DNA of 43,683 nt from Candidatus Poribacteria bacterium (GTDB lineage: Bacteria; Poribacteria; WGA-4E; WGA-3G), in the NCBI GenBank assembly GCA_022825665.1, contig JAJDWI010000052.1, positions 1-43,683 of the forward strand. The letters run 5' to 3'. The notes below the pieces were generated by a model. That model was given only the letters and a program-made list of their open reading frames with translations, was not told where the DNA came from and did not search any database. Numbering within the stretch: position 1 is the first letter of the stretch; every line of letters begins with the position of its first letter. A program made the position numbers and the translations under genes. Shown here in pieces: positions 34,700 through 43,533 of the stretch.

Positions 34700-35929
34700 T
34701 TATTCTTCAGGTTCATTAGGCACATTCTTTTCAAGTTCAAGAAGTAGTTCGTTGAGCACACCATTTACCGTTGTGTTGGTCTCTTTATTTGTATAATAAT
34801 CATAGAGTTTATGCGGTAAATTATCATAAGGATCTGCTGCACCAATTTGTTTGATTAGAGCAGGTTTTTTAATCAGTTGGACAATAAGGACTCTATCTTC
34901 GTGATTAGGGATCTCGGTGCCTATCAACAACGTGATTAAACGTGGTGCCAACCCATCTGCTAATCCATTTTCAACATAATGATTTAAGGTGTCCACAACA
35001 GCTTTTTTCGTGTCAAGACTGGAATCGTTGGTTAGCATATCCAATAAGGTGTCTACTGCGTTCTTGTCAGTATGTTTTTTTAAGGCTTGGGCGATGGATA
35101 ACCGAACTGAATCGTCGGGGTCCTTAAGTGCCTTGATCAATTTGTCAGTAGAGGGTTGATTGAGCAATATCATTGATCTCGCGGCGGCTTGACGGGCTAC
35201 AACGTTGTCATCAGTCAAACCCATCTCAATATCTTTTTGGTATGCTTTGTTACTGAGTCGATATAGTGCGGAAAGAATCTCCATTTTCAACCCAGCATCT
35301 GACACTGTATTACTAAGTGCTTCTAACCGTTCCTTAGCCGAAGAATCTCCAATATCTGCAATAATACGTATCAATCTGGCTTTGACTAAAATAGGTGTGC
35401 CTGCGTTATTTACTGTGGTGAAGATCTCATCAAGACCTTTGCTGCCAATCTGTGTCAGGATACGGGCAAAGTCTTCATGGGCATTCACATACTTATTATT
35501 GATGAGACTCTGCGAAATGGGAGGGATAACTGAGACACCTTTATCAATTAGTATCTTTATAACATCCTTTTGTACGCGATGTCTCTCATTAAGAATTCGG
35601 AAGATTTCCCACATTTCAGAGGTATTGAGTTCAGCAAGCCTGCGAGTTCTTTCATCTCGATATTCGGTTTCCTTATTGTTGCTTTTTAGCCATGTAGAGT
35701 CTTCTGTTAGTGCGTGACTATAACCAATGAGTAGGAGTGCCCGAGCTTCGTCTTTATCTTCCTCTTCAATTTCTGCAAGTTTAAGATGCTCCTCTATTGC
35801 TTCAATTGCCAGACCTGCTCCTAATAACTTATCTCTACCCGGGGAAATTTCAGGAATAATTTTTTTCTGATCACAGCCAAACGACACAGCCCACATTAAA
35901 ACGAGGCATATCGTTACAAGTTTTTTCAT
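34700..35929 (-). CDS. HEAT-repeat lipoprotein A
   Basis: About 409 residues from the ATG at 35929, chosen because it gives a clean lipoprotein signal (MKKLVTICLVLMWAVSFGC, Cys 19). GGAGG lies rather far (15 bases) upstream, and an ORF start at 35962 is possible. The body is alpha-helical with HEAT/PBS-type repeats (VRLSIAQALKKHTDKNAVDTLL, ARQAAARSMILL), giving a superhelical binding scaffold at the membrane. It is a paralogue of the next gene upstream (36220), sharing the GRDKLLGAGLAIEAIEEHL-like opening and the C-terminal YDYYTNKET pattern. Function unknown. Confidence 0.8.
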   Translation of the reverse strand: MKKLVTICLVLMWAVSFGCDQKKIIPEISPGRDKLLGAGLAIEAIEEHLKLAEIEEEDKDEARALLLIGYSHALTEDSTWLKSNNKETEYRDERTRRLAELNTSEMWEIFRILNERHRVQKDVIKILIDKGVSVIPPISQSLINNKYVNAHEDFARILTQIGSKGLDEIFTTVNNAGTPILVKARLIRIIADIGDSSAKERLEALSNTVSDAGLKMEILSALYRLSNKAYQKDIEMGLTDDNVVARQAAARSMILLNQPSTDKLIKALKDPDDSVRLSIAQALKKHTDKNAVDTLLDMLTNDSSLDTKKAVVDTLNHYVENGLADGLAPRLITLLIGTEIPNHEDRVLIVQLIKKPALIKQIGAADPYDNLPHKLYDYYTNKETNTTVNGVLNELLLELEKNVPNEPEE

Positions 35930-36150
35930 GTTAGGTTCGTTTTTCCTCCTAAGAATCAACATAAATGCAAATCCGATGTAAAGTGTCCATAAAAAATTAT
36001 AATATTACCTCAAAATTTGAGGATAAAGTCTATACCAATATAATAATTATAATAATACCGATACAAATTTGTGTCAAGAAATAATTATAGTTGTGTACAT
36101 TCTGAAATGAATACAGTAAACTCGTGTTACATTTGACAAATGACAAAATG

Positions 36151-36183
36151 ACGACCTCTTCCCTGAAAGATGAGAGAGGTCGT
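36151..36183. terminator. Bidirectional-looking terminator hairpin
   Basis: ACGACCTCT (36151-36159) pairs with AGAGGTCGT (36175-36183). The stem is flanked by CATTTTGT on one side and ATTTCC on the other, about 37 bases downstream of the 36220 lipoprotein gene on the minus strand. It probably ends that transcript and separates it from lipoprotein A. Confidence 0.6.
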
Positions 36184-36219
36184 ATTTCCTTAACACATAG
36201 AAAGGTATCTAAGATTCTT

Positions 36220-37419
36220 TTATTTTAACTTTGAAAGTAGGTCATTGAGTTCTGATTTTAGGAATGTGCTTTCCTCTGTTTGTGCGTAATCGTAGAGTTT
36301 TGAATCAAGACCGTCAAGCAAACTTGCTGCTTTTAACTGTTTCACAAGTGCGTCACCCTTAAGGAAAGACGCAAGCATAATCCGCACATCTGTACTGCTT
36401 ACTTGTTTTTCAATAAGTAAGAGAGCTAAACGTCTGCCAATCCCTTTTTTGAGTTCGCCACCTGAATTAACATAGGCATTCAGTGTATTTAACACCTCTT
36501 GTGCTGCAGTTTCAGAATGCACACTTTTAAAGACGTTTACCAACGGTTCAACTGCTTCTTTGGATTTGTGGACTGCTAAAGCTTTTGTAATGTCTATAAC
36601 TACTTGTGAATCTTCGTCATTGAGTGCTTTGATGAGAGAGGACGTTTTGACCCCTTTGAGGTTTGCCATAGCTTTTGCTGCGGCACGTCGAACTTCTACT
36701 TGATTAGCGGTTAACCCGGTGAGTATCTCGGATTTATATTTATCTTCTCCGAGTCTATAAAGCGTTGTGTATAATTCCATTTTGAGCGCGGCAGGCAAAT
36801 TTGTCATGTCAATTGATTTTAAACTTTCAACTGCTTTTTCATCACCAATATCACCAAGTACTCGGATCAGTTTCATTTTTACTGCAGAAGACACCTCTGT
36901 ATCTGTAATTCTGCTTAAGATAGGATCAACCGCTTTAGACTTCATCTTTACAAGGATAGCAATAAAATGTCCGTGTACATCTGAATATGTTCCTTGGATG
37001 ATGTGGTCAACTAATAAAGTAGCGGCATCAGCTCCTTTGTCCACTAATGCTTGGAATCCATTTTGCTGTACTTGCGAGCGTTTTCTGAGATGATCAATCA
37101 TTTTGTTCATCTCAGCATCGTTCAATGCGGTTATTCTCTCTGATCTTTCTCTTTTGTATTCGGATTCATAGTCCTGTCCCTTTGTCACACCCGATGCCAG
37201 TGCATGTGAATAAGCAATTACAAGAAGTGCTCGCGGTTCTGTTTTGTCTTCTTCTCTGTTTTCTGCTTCTATAAGTAGATTAACCGCTTCAACTGCAAGT
37301 CCACTTTCAATAAGTTTATCTGTTCCAACTTTTAGATGGCTGGGACCTTTCTGTTTCGTTTCACACGCTAAGCAGACTAATAAGGTAAGAATCAACGGGA
37401 TAATTGTAAACTTCTTCAT
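36220..37419 (-). CDS. HEAT-repeat lipoprotein B
   Basis: About 399 residues from the ATG at 37419 (AAGG just upstream); an in-frame ATG at 37455 is less likely. Lipoprotein signal MKKFTIIPLILTLLVCLAC with the lipid-modified Cys near residue 19. HEAT-like helical repeats follow (VRRAAAKAMANLKG, VVIDITKALAVHKSKEAVEPL). It is a tandem paralogue of lipoprotein A with the same order of features, including ALLVIAYSHAL near residue 65 and RSERI..LN..EM near 100. Probably a membrane-attached scaffold; partner unknown. Confidence 0.8.
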   Translation of the reverse strand: MKKFTIIPLILTLLVCLACETKQKGPSHLKVGTDKLIESGLAVEAVNLLIEAENREEDKTEPRALLVIAYSHALASGVTKGQDYESEYKRERSERITALNDAEMNKMIDHLRKRSQVQQNGFQALVDKGADAATLLVDHIIQGTYSDVHGHFIAILVKMKSKAVDPILSRITDTEVSSAVKMKLIRVLGDIGDEKAVESLKSIDMTNLPAALKMELYTTLYRLGEDKYKSEILTGLTANQVEVRRAAAKAMANLKGVKTSSLIKALNDEDSQVVIDITKALAVHKSKEAVEPLVNVFKSVHSETAAQEVLNTLNAYVNSGGELKKGIGRRLALLLIEKQVSSTDVRIMLASFLKGDALVKQLKAASLLDGLDSKLYDYAQTEESTFLKSELNDLLSKLK

Positions 37420-37628
37420 AAAACCTTCTGTCTTCCTCCTCAAACTGTCTTCCATTATACGGATCTATATATAAATTACTATCGTTCCAATATGTCTACA
37501 TTAATAACAGTATCATAAAAAAGTGAAAAAGTCAAGTCAAATAACAAGTGTAGGAATTTTGTCATATCCGTGTGATGTCACCGTTATATATTCTCTGTCT
37601 ACAAAGGCATTCAATTATCGATTTTCTG

Positions 37629-37963
37629 TTCTTGTAAATACATCGGTTTTGCTCAATCTAAAAACGAACCAAAAACGGGTGTTTTTCGGTTTTTGGTTCG
37701 TTTTGATTTTGGGGGTTATGCCAGTCTGAAACTGGGTTTATAGGGGTTTTTGAAAATTTTGAAATTTTCATTTTTGGTTCGTTTTTTATTTGCTCGGTTA
37801 TGGTCGATTTTTGGGTGAATATTTTTGGGTGACAGGTGTTGGTTTTTGTTGTGAATGTGGGGTGTGTTCGGTTTCTGTTTTTCATAGTGGTCGTATTATA
37901 ACAGGTGTTGGAGAGGGGTGGAAGGGTTTGTGGCGTTTGGAACAATATGTTTCATGTATGTTT
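37629..37963. repeat. Structured dispersed repeat, copy 2
   Basis: About 335 bp co-linear with 2036-2357. The large hairpin here is a 16-bp perfect stem, 37661-37676 with 37689-37704 (core GAACCAA/TTGGTTC), where copy 1 has GTACACA/TGTGTAC. GGTTC recurs near 37775, where copy 1 has GGTAC. The CCAGT/ACTGG hairpin and both edges are conserved. A TTG-initiated minus-strand ORF of 95 codons (37658-37945) parallels the one in copy 1. The rest of 37456-38189 holds a CTGAACCAGG-type palindrome fragment near 38000 and no gene. Confidence 0.7.
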
Positions 37964-38189
37964 TATATGGTTTTTAGTTTTTAGTGGTCAGTATTTGTCT
38001 GAACCAGGGTTATCAGGAAAGACAGGATGGACAGGATAAGAGGTCGCGACAGGGATGATGGCAATTTATCAATTAGCAATGGTATTGTTACACGACAATT
38101 GAATGCCTTTGTGCAATTCTTATGAAAATGTTGACAAACTTTAGATAATATGAAAAACTAAAAGGCAAAAATGAAAGGAAGTTACCACA

Positions 38190-39284
38190 ATGGCAGACTA
38201 TGAAGATAAAGGATCACAAATTCGGGTGACGGACCTTAAGGCTTATCCGATGGGTGAGAAAGCATACATCAAAATTGAGACCAATATGGATGTTACTGGA
38301 TGGGGTGAGATCAATAACATGGAGACGAATGTCACCTGCGAATTGGCGCGTTCCCTATCCACAATGATTATCGGAGAAAACCCAACTCGTATTGAACATC
38401 ATTGGCAACGTTTATATCGGGCACATCGCAATATACGTGGTGGCGGATTGATAGTGCATACTATTTCTGCTATTGATATGGCGTTGTGGGATATTGCTGG
38501 TAAACTCTGGGGAGTTCCTGTCTATCGTCTACTGGGTGGTCCCTGTCGAGAAAAAATTTGGAAATACCCAAGTCCGAAAGCAATTAAAACGGGTCCAAGT
38601 GGATCAAGAACGCATGCTGGCACCCCTGAAGAAATTGCGAATATGGTGCAGCGTGTTCACGATGCAAGGGAAAAGGTCGGTAAAGATGGTGCAGTGATGT
38701 TTGATGCACATAGCCGTATGCCACCCCCAGCCGTGAAACAATTTGCTGGTTACCTTAAACCTGATGACCTACTATTTCTTGAGGAGGCATGGGTTCCGGG
38801 CAACATTGAAGTTATGCGTAGGGTACGTGAATCCGTTCCTGTTCCGTTAGCGACTGGTGAACGCGACCGCACAATATGGGAGGTGCGCGAGATTCTTGAG
38901 GCACAAGTGATAGACATTCTTCAACCGGATGTTGGACATGGTGGTGGTATCACGCAAGTAAAAAAAGTTGCTGCACTTGCAGAGGCACACCACGTGCCGA
39001 TTGCCCCGCACTGTACGATGTCTTATCTTGGTCTCACAGCGAGTTTTCATCTATCTGCCTCTGTGCCGTTTTTCCTTATCCACGAGGGGTATGAGAATGT
39101 CCTTCCTGCTGGTGTAGCGCAAAAGACGTGGGAGATGGATGATGAAGGTTACGTGTCGCTTCCAGAGGGTCCTGGGTTAGGTGTTGAAGTAGATGAAGAG
39201 AAAGTGATTGAGGTTAGTAATTCAGGTAGGAAGTTTAATTGGCCTAACGCTCGTTTATTTGATGGTTCTGTTGCGGATTATTAG
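38190..39284 (+). CDS. Mandelate racemase/enolase-superfamily protein (DgoD/ManD-like)
   Basis: A 364-residue protein of the D-galactonate/mannonate dehydratase-like branch. Metal ligands are visible in MFDAHSR, FLEEAWVP and ATGERDR, and the C-terminal His in IAPHCTMS. The usual second-strand KxK or similar lysine motif before the first metal Asp is not found: the region YPSPKAIKTGPSGSRTHAG runs directly into a helix, so a barrel strand looks shortened. It may use a His (FDAHSR) as base, or be altered in activity. AAAGGAAG precedes the ATG. No neighbouring sugar-acid genes. Confidence 0.85.
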   Translation: MADYEDKGSQIRVTDLKAYPMGEKAYIKIETNMDVTGWGEINNMETNVTCELARSLSTMIIGENPTRIEHHWQRLYRAHRNIRGGGLIVHTISAIDMALWDIAGKLWGVPVYRLLGGPCREKIWKYPSPKAIKTGPSGSRTHAGTPEEIANMVQRVHDAREKVGKDGAVMFDAHSRMPPPAVKQFAGYLKPDDLLFLEEAWVPGNIEVMRRVRESVPVPLATGERDRTIWEVREILEAQVIDILQPDVGHGGGITQVKKVAALAEAHHVPIAPHCTMSYLGLTASFHLSASVPFFLIHEGYENVLPAGVAQKTWEMDDEGYVSLPEGPGLGVEVDEEKVIEVSNSGRKFNWPNARLFDGSVADY

Positions 39285-39663
39285 GAATATAATGTGAATT
39301 TGTAACTGGATCTATGGTCAAAAGGTCGTGACCAGTGTAGACATCGAAAACGCGCATATTTTCAATAGATCGTTGCTGCAGAGGAATGATCTAAGCAGAT
39401 AGTCTAAACTTTTCTATAATGATACTTTTTTTGACAAATGAGTATATTTGTTGTGTAATAATTGATGGTAGAATTCTTTCAATGGATGTATAAGGCTATG
39501 AACCGTACACCTTTGTAGATACGATGCAGGTGATACCAACACCTACACCGCAAAGCATTGTCATAGTGACTATTTTAGAACAAAATGAGTTAATATAGGT
39601 TAACGTCGGTGGTCGAGGTTAGGACCGCATCGCCGCTGACGTTGTAACCAAATAGGAGTTCAC
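39285..39663. other. Gene-free region with hairpin before the TolB-like gene
   Basis: No ORF or repeat of note. Near its end (about 39602-39645) AACGTCGGTGG and CCGCTGACGTT can form an imperfect hairpin just upstream of the AGGAG ribosome site, so it could lie in the 5' leader of the next gene. No ECF-type promoter motif of the kind seen at 2-18 kb was found. Confidence 0.35.
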
Positions 39664-40683
39664 ATGAATCATCCAAAGATACTATTTTTCTACTTATGTA
39701 CTTGCTGCCTGTTCGCTGTTACGGTGCTTTGTGTTGAGGCAAAAATCGTATTTTCAATGGATAATAACATTTACGTCTGCAACGATGATGGCAGCAGCAG
39801 ACGTAGTCTAACAAATAACACATTGTGGAAAGATGTGGATCCGAGTTGGTCGCCCGATGGTAGAAAAATCGTCTTTGCCCGAAAGATGGACAAGAACAGA
39901 TCAAGCACGTATGAGTTGTTTATCATTGACGCAGATGGAACGAACCTTAAACGACTTACTCATAACAGCGTCTCCGACGATGCCCCGCGCTGGTCTCCCG
40001 ATGGAAACAAAATCGTCTATACTGGGAAATTAACTGGAAATTTTGAGGTATATGTAATGGATGTGGATACTCTCGTTGTTACAAAGTTAACAGGCGTTGA
40101 AGGTGAGCTAAGTTCCTCCGATCCCGATTGGTCTCCCGATGGCACAGAGATCGTTTACGAAAAGTTCGTATCAAATGGTGCTGGTTTCGCCCATTCTAAT
40201 CTTTACGTAATGTCTGCTAATGGAGAGAATCAGCGACCGCTTTTTCCCGAACCCAAAAAGGGTGTTGATACGGTAATTTTTAGGACTGTCCCACGTTGGT
40301 CATTTGGCGGACAGCAGATTGTATTTGATGACGGCACACTTAAGGGAGGTAAAGAAAGGTGGCGACTGACCGTTCTACGAATCGGAGGTAAAACGAAGAT
40401 CGTTTCAGATATCTATGATCGCCTCGGTGACAATTTACTTCTCGGAGGTATCAATTGGATGGATAACGACCGCGCCCTCCTTTTTGAGTTGATCCTATTG
40501 GATAAACCCAACGCGAATTATGACCTATATCGCTATGATTTTGAGACGAAGAGTCTCAGACGTTTGACAAAGGATCCGAGGGATGAGAAATATCCAGACT
40601 GGATAGAAGGTGCGTTGTCTGTATCACCACACGGGAAGATGCCAACGCAGTGGGGAGAAAAAAAGAAAAACTCTGCCAATTAG
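39664..40683 (+). CDS. Secreted TolB-like (PD40) beta-propeller protein
   Basis: A 339-residue protein with a signal peptide (about 1-27, ending VEA). Repeated TolB/PD40 motifs follow: PSWSPDGRKIVFAR, PRWSPDGNKIVYTG, PDWSPDGTEIVYE, PRWSFGGQQIVFD and the last YPDWIEG, giving a propeller of about six blades. It probably binds proteins or glycans outside the cytoplasm. The tail VSPHGKMPTQWGEKKK matches the C-terminal signature of the two concanavalin-like proteins at 22-24 kb. AGGAG precedes the ATG. Partner unknown. Confidence 0.87.
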   Translation: MNHPKILFFYLCTCCLFAVTVLCVEAKIVFSMDNNIYVCNDDGSSRRSLTNNTLWKDVDPSWSPDGRKIVFARKMDKNRSSTYELFIIDADGTNLKRLTHNSVSDDAPRWSPDGNKIVYTGKLTGNFEVYVMDVDTLVVTKLTGVEGELSSSDPDWSPDGTEIVYEKFVSNGAGFAHSNLYVMSANGENQRPLFPEPKKGVDTVIFRTVPRWSFGGQQIVFDDGTLKGGKERWRLTVLRIGGKTKIVSDIYDRLGDNLLLGGINWMDNDRALLFELILLDKPNANYDLYRYDFETKSLRRLTKDPRDEKYPDWIEGALSVSPHGKMPTQWGEKKKNSAN

Positions 40684-40728
40684 TTTTGATCTGTTTCCAT
40701 ACCGATCCTAATATATCTTTGAAGAGAA

Positions 40729-41136
40729 TTACTTTAATAACTCAGCTATATATTCCTCAACTATGGCATTCAAGACAGATTCTGTGATATCCTCTAACTG
40801 CGATGCTAATTCTTCTTCAACATTGACCATCAGACTGTGGTCATAAGTCTCGCGTTCGGCACATGGGTCAAAGGATTCACCATGCGGTTCAAGTAACTGA
40901 GCCAAACGTGCAGGTGTTAATCCCGCAGAGATACCGTGTAAGTCCCACGCAGTGCCTCTATAACCTTTTTCATAGTCAGGAGAGAGATGTTTTTGTAATA
41001 TCTCTTCTCTTTCTGCACCTTGAGCACTGCTGTTTTCGAGTTCTTCCGCAGCAGCAATCGCTCGCGAATCCAATTCTATTTGGAATGCAGTTGAAGCATC
41101 TGCTGCTGTAACTGGATAAATTTTGTATGTTGCCAT
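40729..41136 (-). CDS. Hypothetical protein, 135 residues
   Basis: Not recognised. Acidic, soluble and largely helical, rich in Ala and Glu, with a pattern YKIYPVTAADASTAFQIELD at the N-terminus and EEELASQLEDITESVL near the end. There is no signal peptide. The ribosome site is weak (GAGAA). It lies 19 bases after the NAD(P)HX repair gene and on the same strand, so it is probably the last gene of that operon. Confidence 0.6.
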   Translation of the reverse strand: MATYKIYPVTAADASTAFQIELDSRAIAAAEELENSSAQGAEREEILQKHLSPDYEKGYRGTAWDLHGISAGLTPARLAQLLEPHGESFDPCAERETYDHSLMVNVEEELASQLEDITESVLNAIVEEYIAELLK

Positions 41137-41155
41137 TATATTCTCACAAGTAAGT

Positions 41156-42709
41156 TTATTTGGGTTTCACCGATGAGATTGCTTGGGGGACTGACCTTAA
41201 CACATCTCCTGCGATGAGACCATGCATCCCAACCGCTTCAGCGGCTATGTCTCCTGCTAATCCGTGTAAGTATACACCAAGCGTTGCAGCTGATTCACTG
41301 AGGATGTTTTGCGCCATCAATCCAGCAATAACACCTGTCAAAACATCTCCCATTCCTGCTGTTGCCATCCCTGGATTGCCGGTTGAATTAATCCATATAT
41401 TACCGTTCGGATCTGATGTGATGGTAGGTGCACCTTTAAGTACGAGATTTATACCGTGTTTCTGTGCAAATTCCTCTGCAGTGCTAATTCTGTCTGCTGC
41501 TAATGATGGGATTGATATATTTGTTAGCCGTGCCATTTCTCCGAGATGCGGTGTGAGAACTGCTTCCTCACCAAGTAATGAGATAAGTTCTGTTGCCTGC
41601 GATAATGCGTTTAATCCATCAGCATCAACAACCATTCGTAAACCGATGCCACTTTTATGATTATCGTTTATCAGTTGATGGACAAGTGCTACTGTTTCAG
41701 AGTGTTGGGAAAGTCCAGGACCAATAGCAACAACAGATTTTGTCTTTTCTGCATATTCAAGGATGAGTGTCGCTGCAGATTCTGCTAAACTCCCTTCATC
41801 AGTTTCGGGTAAAGGGAGCGTCATCACCTCTGACAACTTGACCTCTAAAATTGGATTTAGACTTTTCGGTATAGCCAGCGTTACAAGTCCTGCGCCGACG
41901 CGTAAAGCTGCCTCGCTTGTCAGTGTCGCCGCACCGGTCATTCCTGTTGAACCTGCAACAACAAGCACGCGTCCATAACTTCCTTTGTGAGAAGCAGGTG
42001 TGCGGGATGGTAACCATTCAGCTGCGTCTTTTTCAGTTGTCCAATTTACCTTTATGTTCTGAGCGTCTATAACTTGTTGTGGAAACCCGATGTCTACTAT
42101 CTCTAATTCACCCGCAAGTTCTGCGCCCGGATGCACTAATAACCCTCTTTTCGGCAAACCTATCGTTACCGTTCTATCGGCATGAATACAAGTTCCCAAG
42201 GGATGTCCGATATCTGCATCTAAACCTGAAGGTAAATCCATGGAGAGAATAGGTATGGGAAGGTCATTGATTGCGTTGATTATATTCGAGATAGGCTCTC
42301 GCACGTTACCACGCAACCCTGTACCAAAAACTGCGTCTACCATCAAATCACAGTCAAGAGTATTAAGAAATGTGAAGTCTGCTTGGATTTCCTTAATTTT
42401 CAATCCCAGATTTCTTGCAATATCCAGATTTGTGTGTGCTTCTCCGACAAAACTATCTGCTGGTGAAACAAGAAAAATTGATACATCACGTCCAGTATGT
42501 GCAAGTTGTCGCGCAATAACGAGACCGTCTCCACCGTTGTTTCCTTTGCCAACAAAGATACCGATACGTTTTGCAGTCGAATAATGATGTTCTATTTTCT
42601 TCACGATTTCACTACCCGCAGTTTCCATAAGGACAATGCCGGGAATTCCGATACCTTCAATGGTATCATGGTCAATTTTACGCATTTCGGCTGCAGTAAC
42701 AACTTTCAT
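41156..42709 (-). CDS. nnr: Bifunctional NAD(P)HX epimerase/ADP-dependent dehydratase
   Basis: Repairs hydrated NADH and NADPH. Residues about 1-215 are the YjeF_N epimerase: GKGNNGGDGLVIARQL, VDAVFGTGLRG and SMDLPSGLDAD. Residues about 235-510 are the ribokinase-fold dehydratase: GSYGRVLVVAGSTGMTGA, AIGPGLSQ, LTPHLGEMARL and GNPGMATAGMGDVLTG. Length 517 fits the fused form known from E. coli YjeF. Its start overlaps the stop of the upstream gene (ATGA at 42706-42709), indicating translational coupling. Confidence 0.96.
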   Translation of the reverse strand: MKVVTAAEMRKIDHDTIEGIGIPGIVLMETAGSEIVKKIEHHYSTAKRIGIFVGKGNNGGDGLVIARQLAHTGRDVSIFLVSPADSFVGEAHTNLDIARNLGLKIKEIQADFTFLNTLDCDLMVDAVFGTGLRGNVREPISNIINAINDLPIPILSMDLPSGLDADIGHPLGTCIHADRTVTIGLPKRGLLVHPGAELAGELEIVDIGFPQQVIDAQNIKVNWTTEKDAAEWLPSRTPASHKGSYGRVLVVAGSTGMTGAATLTSEAALRVGAGLVTLAIPKSLNPILEVKLSEVMTLPLPETDEGSLAESAATLILEYAEKTKSVVAIGPGLSQHSETVALVHQLINDNHKSGIGLRMVVDADGLNALSQATELISLLGEEAVLTPHLGEMARLTNISIPSLAADRISTAEEFAQKHGINLVLKGAPTITSDPNGNIWINSTGNPGMATAGMGDVLTGVIAGLMAQNILSESAATLGVYLHGLAGDIAAEAVGMHGLIAGDVLRSVPQAISSVKPK

Positions 42710-43113
42710 GCAGTTTCGCCTTGAAGTTTATCAGCAAGTTCTAACAGATATGTTTCCATTTTTTGTGCTGCATTTTCTAACCCATCTTTTGCTATCCGCA
42801 TTTCCTGAATCCGCTGATCTTGATGGGTTTGCAGGCAGAAATTCAGATTAGTTCGGAGATCAAACAGGCTTTGAAGAATGTGGTCTTGGAAAGAGCCTTT
42901 TGGGTACATCCAACGTCGACCGCGTGTCTGTCGTAAGTTGAAGTGGCAATGTCCGTTGTCACCACCAAAGCAATCGAACCGCATGATCTCATCGTCATAG
43001 ACATATAGGGATGCTGCGGGTCCTCGTCCACCTACATCATCCCGCCAATATGCTTGTAGTAGGACATTGTCTTGGATAGGATATTCAACTAAATCATGTT
43101 TTTGGTTTGCCAT
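42706..43113 (-). CDS. Hypothetical protein, about 135 residues
   Basis: Not recognised. I start it at the ATG at 43113 because AAAGGAG lies directly upstream; an ATG at 43158 is in frame. The body has a beta-rich, aromatic first half (AYWRDDVGGRGPAASLYVYD, RFDCFGGDNGHCHFNL, with several His and Cys) and a helical, coiled-coil-like second half. Coupled to the NAD(P)HX repair gene by a four-base overlap; TGA stop. No function proposed. Confidence 0.6.
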   Translation of the reverse strand: MANQKHDLVEYPIQDNVLLQAYWRDDVGGRGPAASLYVYDDEIMRFDCFGGDNGHCHFNLRQTRGRRWMYPKGSFQDHILQSLFDLRTNLNFCLQTHQDQRIQEMRIAKDGLENAAQKMETYLLELADKLQGETA

Positions 43114-43229
43114 CAATAGTTCTCCTTTCCCATCATAAAAAAGTAGGTTGAGTTTCAATCTTAATTGTGATAGAGTATAGCAGCGTTAATAATAAGGGTC
43201 AATAGTTTTACTTGTCCCAGTACAATTAA

Positions 43230-43504
43230 AACGTGAGTTCGATTGATGATAGTATTGTGTGACAGAAGGGGACCCTTTGATATGATGAAATTTACATTAC
43301 TTACGTTCTAAAGATTCAGAGTTTTCAGAGTCAGAGGGAAATTTGCACAATTTATTCATGTGCCACGAACCTATATTCAGTATGGTTTTATAGGGCTATT
43401 ATGACTTATTTAGTCAGGAATGACTCTGAAAATTCGGATTCTTCTACCAAAAACAATGGCAATGGAATTTAGGATGTGGATTCAGCCGATTCCGAATTCA
43501 CGTT
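43230..43504. repeat. Inverted-repeat element with nested inverted repeat
   Basis: AACGTGAGTTCG at 43230-43241 and its inverse at 43493-43504 match at 11 of 12 positions; the same terminal sequence bounds the element at 2409-2533. Inside, 43311-43333 and 43421-43443 are inverted repeats matching at 20 of 23 positions (TGACTCTGAAAA core). No ORF recognised in 43160-43530. Probably a non-autonomous mobile element or a nest of two. Confidence 0.5.
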
Positions 43505-43533
43505 ATCAAACGTTCTGTTCAACCCCCAATGCT

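Noticed and set aside
39602-39645. Riboswitch before the TolB-like gene
   Set aside because: There is only one imperfect hairpin, and it matches no riboswitch class I know.
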